This document shows, piece by piece, positions 63,285 to 64,000 of a stretch of DNA of 64,000 nucleotides. The position numbers and the translations under genes were made by a program. The stretch comes from Myxococcales bacterium (GTDB taxonomy: Bacteria; Myxococcota_A; Polyangia; Haliangiales; Haliangiaceae): assembly GCA_016707895.1 (NCBI GenBank), contig JADJGV010000003.1, forward strand, positions 248,001 to 312,000, given 5' to 3'. Position 1 is the first letter of the stretch. Each line of letters opens with the position of its first letter. The notes below the pieces were generated by a model, which saw nothing but the letters and a program-made list of their open reading frames with translations, did no database searches and was not told the DNA's origin.

Positions 63285-64000
63285 ATGTCGGAACTCGCGA
63301 TCAATCAGTACGGAGAGTCGTTCGCGCCGCCACCCGACACGGCGCACTGGCTCGTGCGTCGGATGAACGACAACAAGCACGGCGGCCCGATGCAGACGTT
63401 CGGCGCGAACGGCAGACCGATCACGCTGCCCGCTGGTGCGAGCCTCGCCGACTTCCAGGCAGCGCTGCGGTCCCATGGGTGCACCGCCGGCCGGTACCGC
63501 CTCGACCCGCTCGACGCGCAAGGGCGTCCCCTCAAGGGCGCGCCGGTCGCGTATCTCCCCTATCCCCCCGAGCGCTCGGCGCCGTCGCCCGAGATCGTCG
63601 AGGCGCCGCGGAACGGCAACCTGCCGCCGACCACCGCGCCGACGTGGGCCGGGCCCGCGCCGGTTGCCCCCGTGGCCTGGTCGACCGGCGGCGCGTTCCC
63701 GCTGCCGGCCCCGGCGTCGCTGCTCGGCGCCGAGTACCTGCTCGGGGAGGCGCTGCGCGCTCAGACGGCGATGCTGGCGATCGTCGCCCAGACCAACGCG
63801 CAGATCAGCGCCCAGCAGTCGTCGCTGCTCAGCGCCGCGGCCGAGCTGGTGCGCGCGGCCGATGGCGCGAAGCTGCCGGCGCGCAAGCCGAGCGCGTTGC
63901 CGCCGGCGCCGCAGGTGATCGTGCAGCCCGTGCCGACGCCGACCTACGAGGAGTTCGAGGACGGCGACGACGACGAGGCCGCGCCGCCGCCGGTGTGGGC
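63285..64000 (+). CDS. Hypothetical protein with shared small domain, partial
   Basis: ATG 63285 has a strong Shine-Dalgarno. About 239 residues are visible before the window ends. Residues 40-85 (NGRPITLPAGASLADFQAALR, GRYRLDPLDAQG) correspond to the C-terminal domain of the protein at 61432-62130. A long Pro/Ala-rich linker follows, then a helical stretch (LLGEALRAQTAMLAIVAQTNAQISAQQ) that could be a coiled coil, and an acidic tail (EEFEDGDDDEAA). No family is recognised. Pairing of the shared domain with a coiled-coil protein suggests that the two proteins interact or bind the same ligand, which is speculative. Confidence 0.55.
   Translation, partial: MSELAINQYGESFAPPPDTAHWLVRRMNDNKHGGPMQTFGANGRPITLPAGASLADFQAALRSHGCTAGRYRLDPLDAQGRPLKGAPVAYLPYPPERSAPSPEIVEAPRNGNLPPTTAPTWAGPAPVAPVAWSTGGAFPLPAPASLLGAEYLLGEALRAQTAMLAIVAQTNAQISAQQSSLLSAAAELVRAADGAKLPARKPSALPPAPQVIVQPVPTPTYEEFEDGDDDEAAPPPVW

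Overview
This 64-kb window is very GC-rich, densely coded chromosomal DNA. It looks like a myxobacterium-type deltaproteobacterium, most plausibly of the Haliangium/Kofleria group. The pointers are two membrane-anchored Ser/Thr kinases (one with the HRDISPHN catalytic loop common in myxobacteria), a sigma-factor/kinase pair, many Asp/Ala-rich lipoproteins and a DUF4157 (eCIS-core) protein. The taxonomic call is inference.

The centrepiece is a type 6 BREX phage-defence locus on the minus strand, split in two. The promoter-proximal half is brxE-brxA-brxB-brxC (32292 down to 26638). The distal half is pglX-DUF1016 nuclease-pglZ-brxD-brxHI (18472 down to 6419). After a 26-bp gap, brxHI is followed by three further genes coupled by 4-base overlaps: a dynamin-like GTPase, a SNF2/RapA-type helicase and an HKD (phospholipase D-fold) nuclease that runs off the left edge. 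This GTPase-helicase-nuclease trio is the best candidate for an undescribed defence module in the window.

Between brxC and pglX lie about 8.2 kb that do not belong to BREX: a secreted collagen-like protein, a 642-bp tandem duplication of a small secreted-protein gene with a vestigial sigma/kinase junction, an overlapping sigma-factor/Ser-Thr kinase pair, and a lipoprotein gene split inside its signal-peptide region by an IS21-family element of about 2.5 kb.

From 32.5 to 60 kb the content looks like resident genome: beta-propeller-like proteins, a kinase with a periplasmic-protein and beta-barrel operon, a pseudokinase-like protein, a SUKH-ankyrin protein, a trypsin-TonB fusion, several lipoproteins, an eCIS-core protein, a beta-helix lipoprotein and a 1641-residue surface lipoprotein. 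At 60-64 kb there is an accessory cluster with a sigma-like factor, a degenerate receiver with an AT-hook, and two proteins sharing a small domain.

Many genes carry single-base indels. They are densest in pglX (about ten), then brxC, the DUF1016 gene and pglZ, but host genes at 41-47 kb have them too. Base-level sequence error is therefore a live alternative to gene decay, and each frameshift call below carries that caveat. No tRNA, rRNA or CRISPR array was seen.
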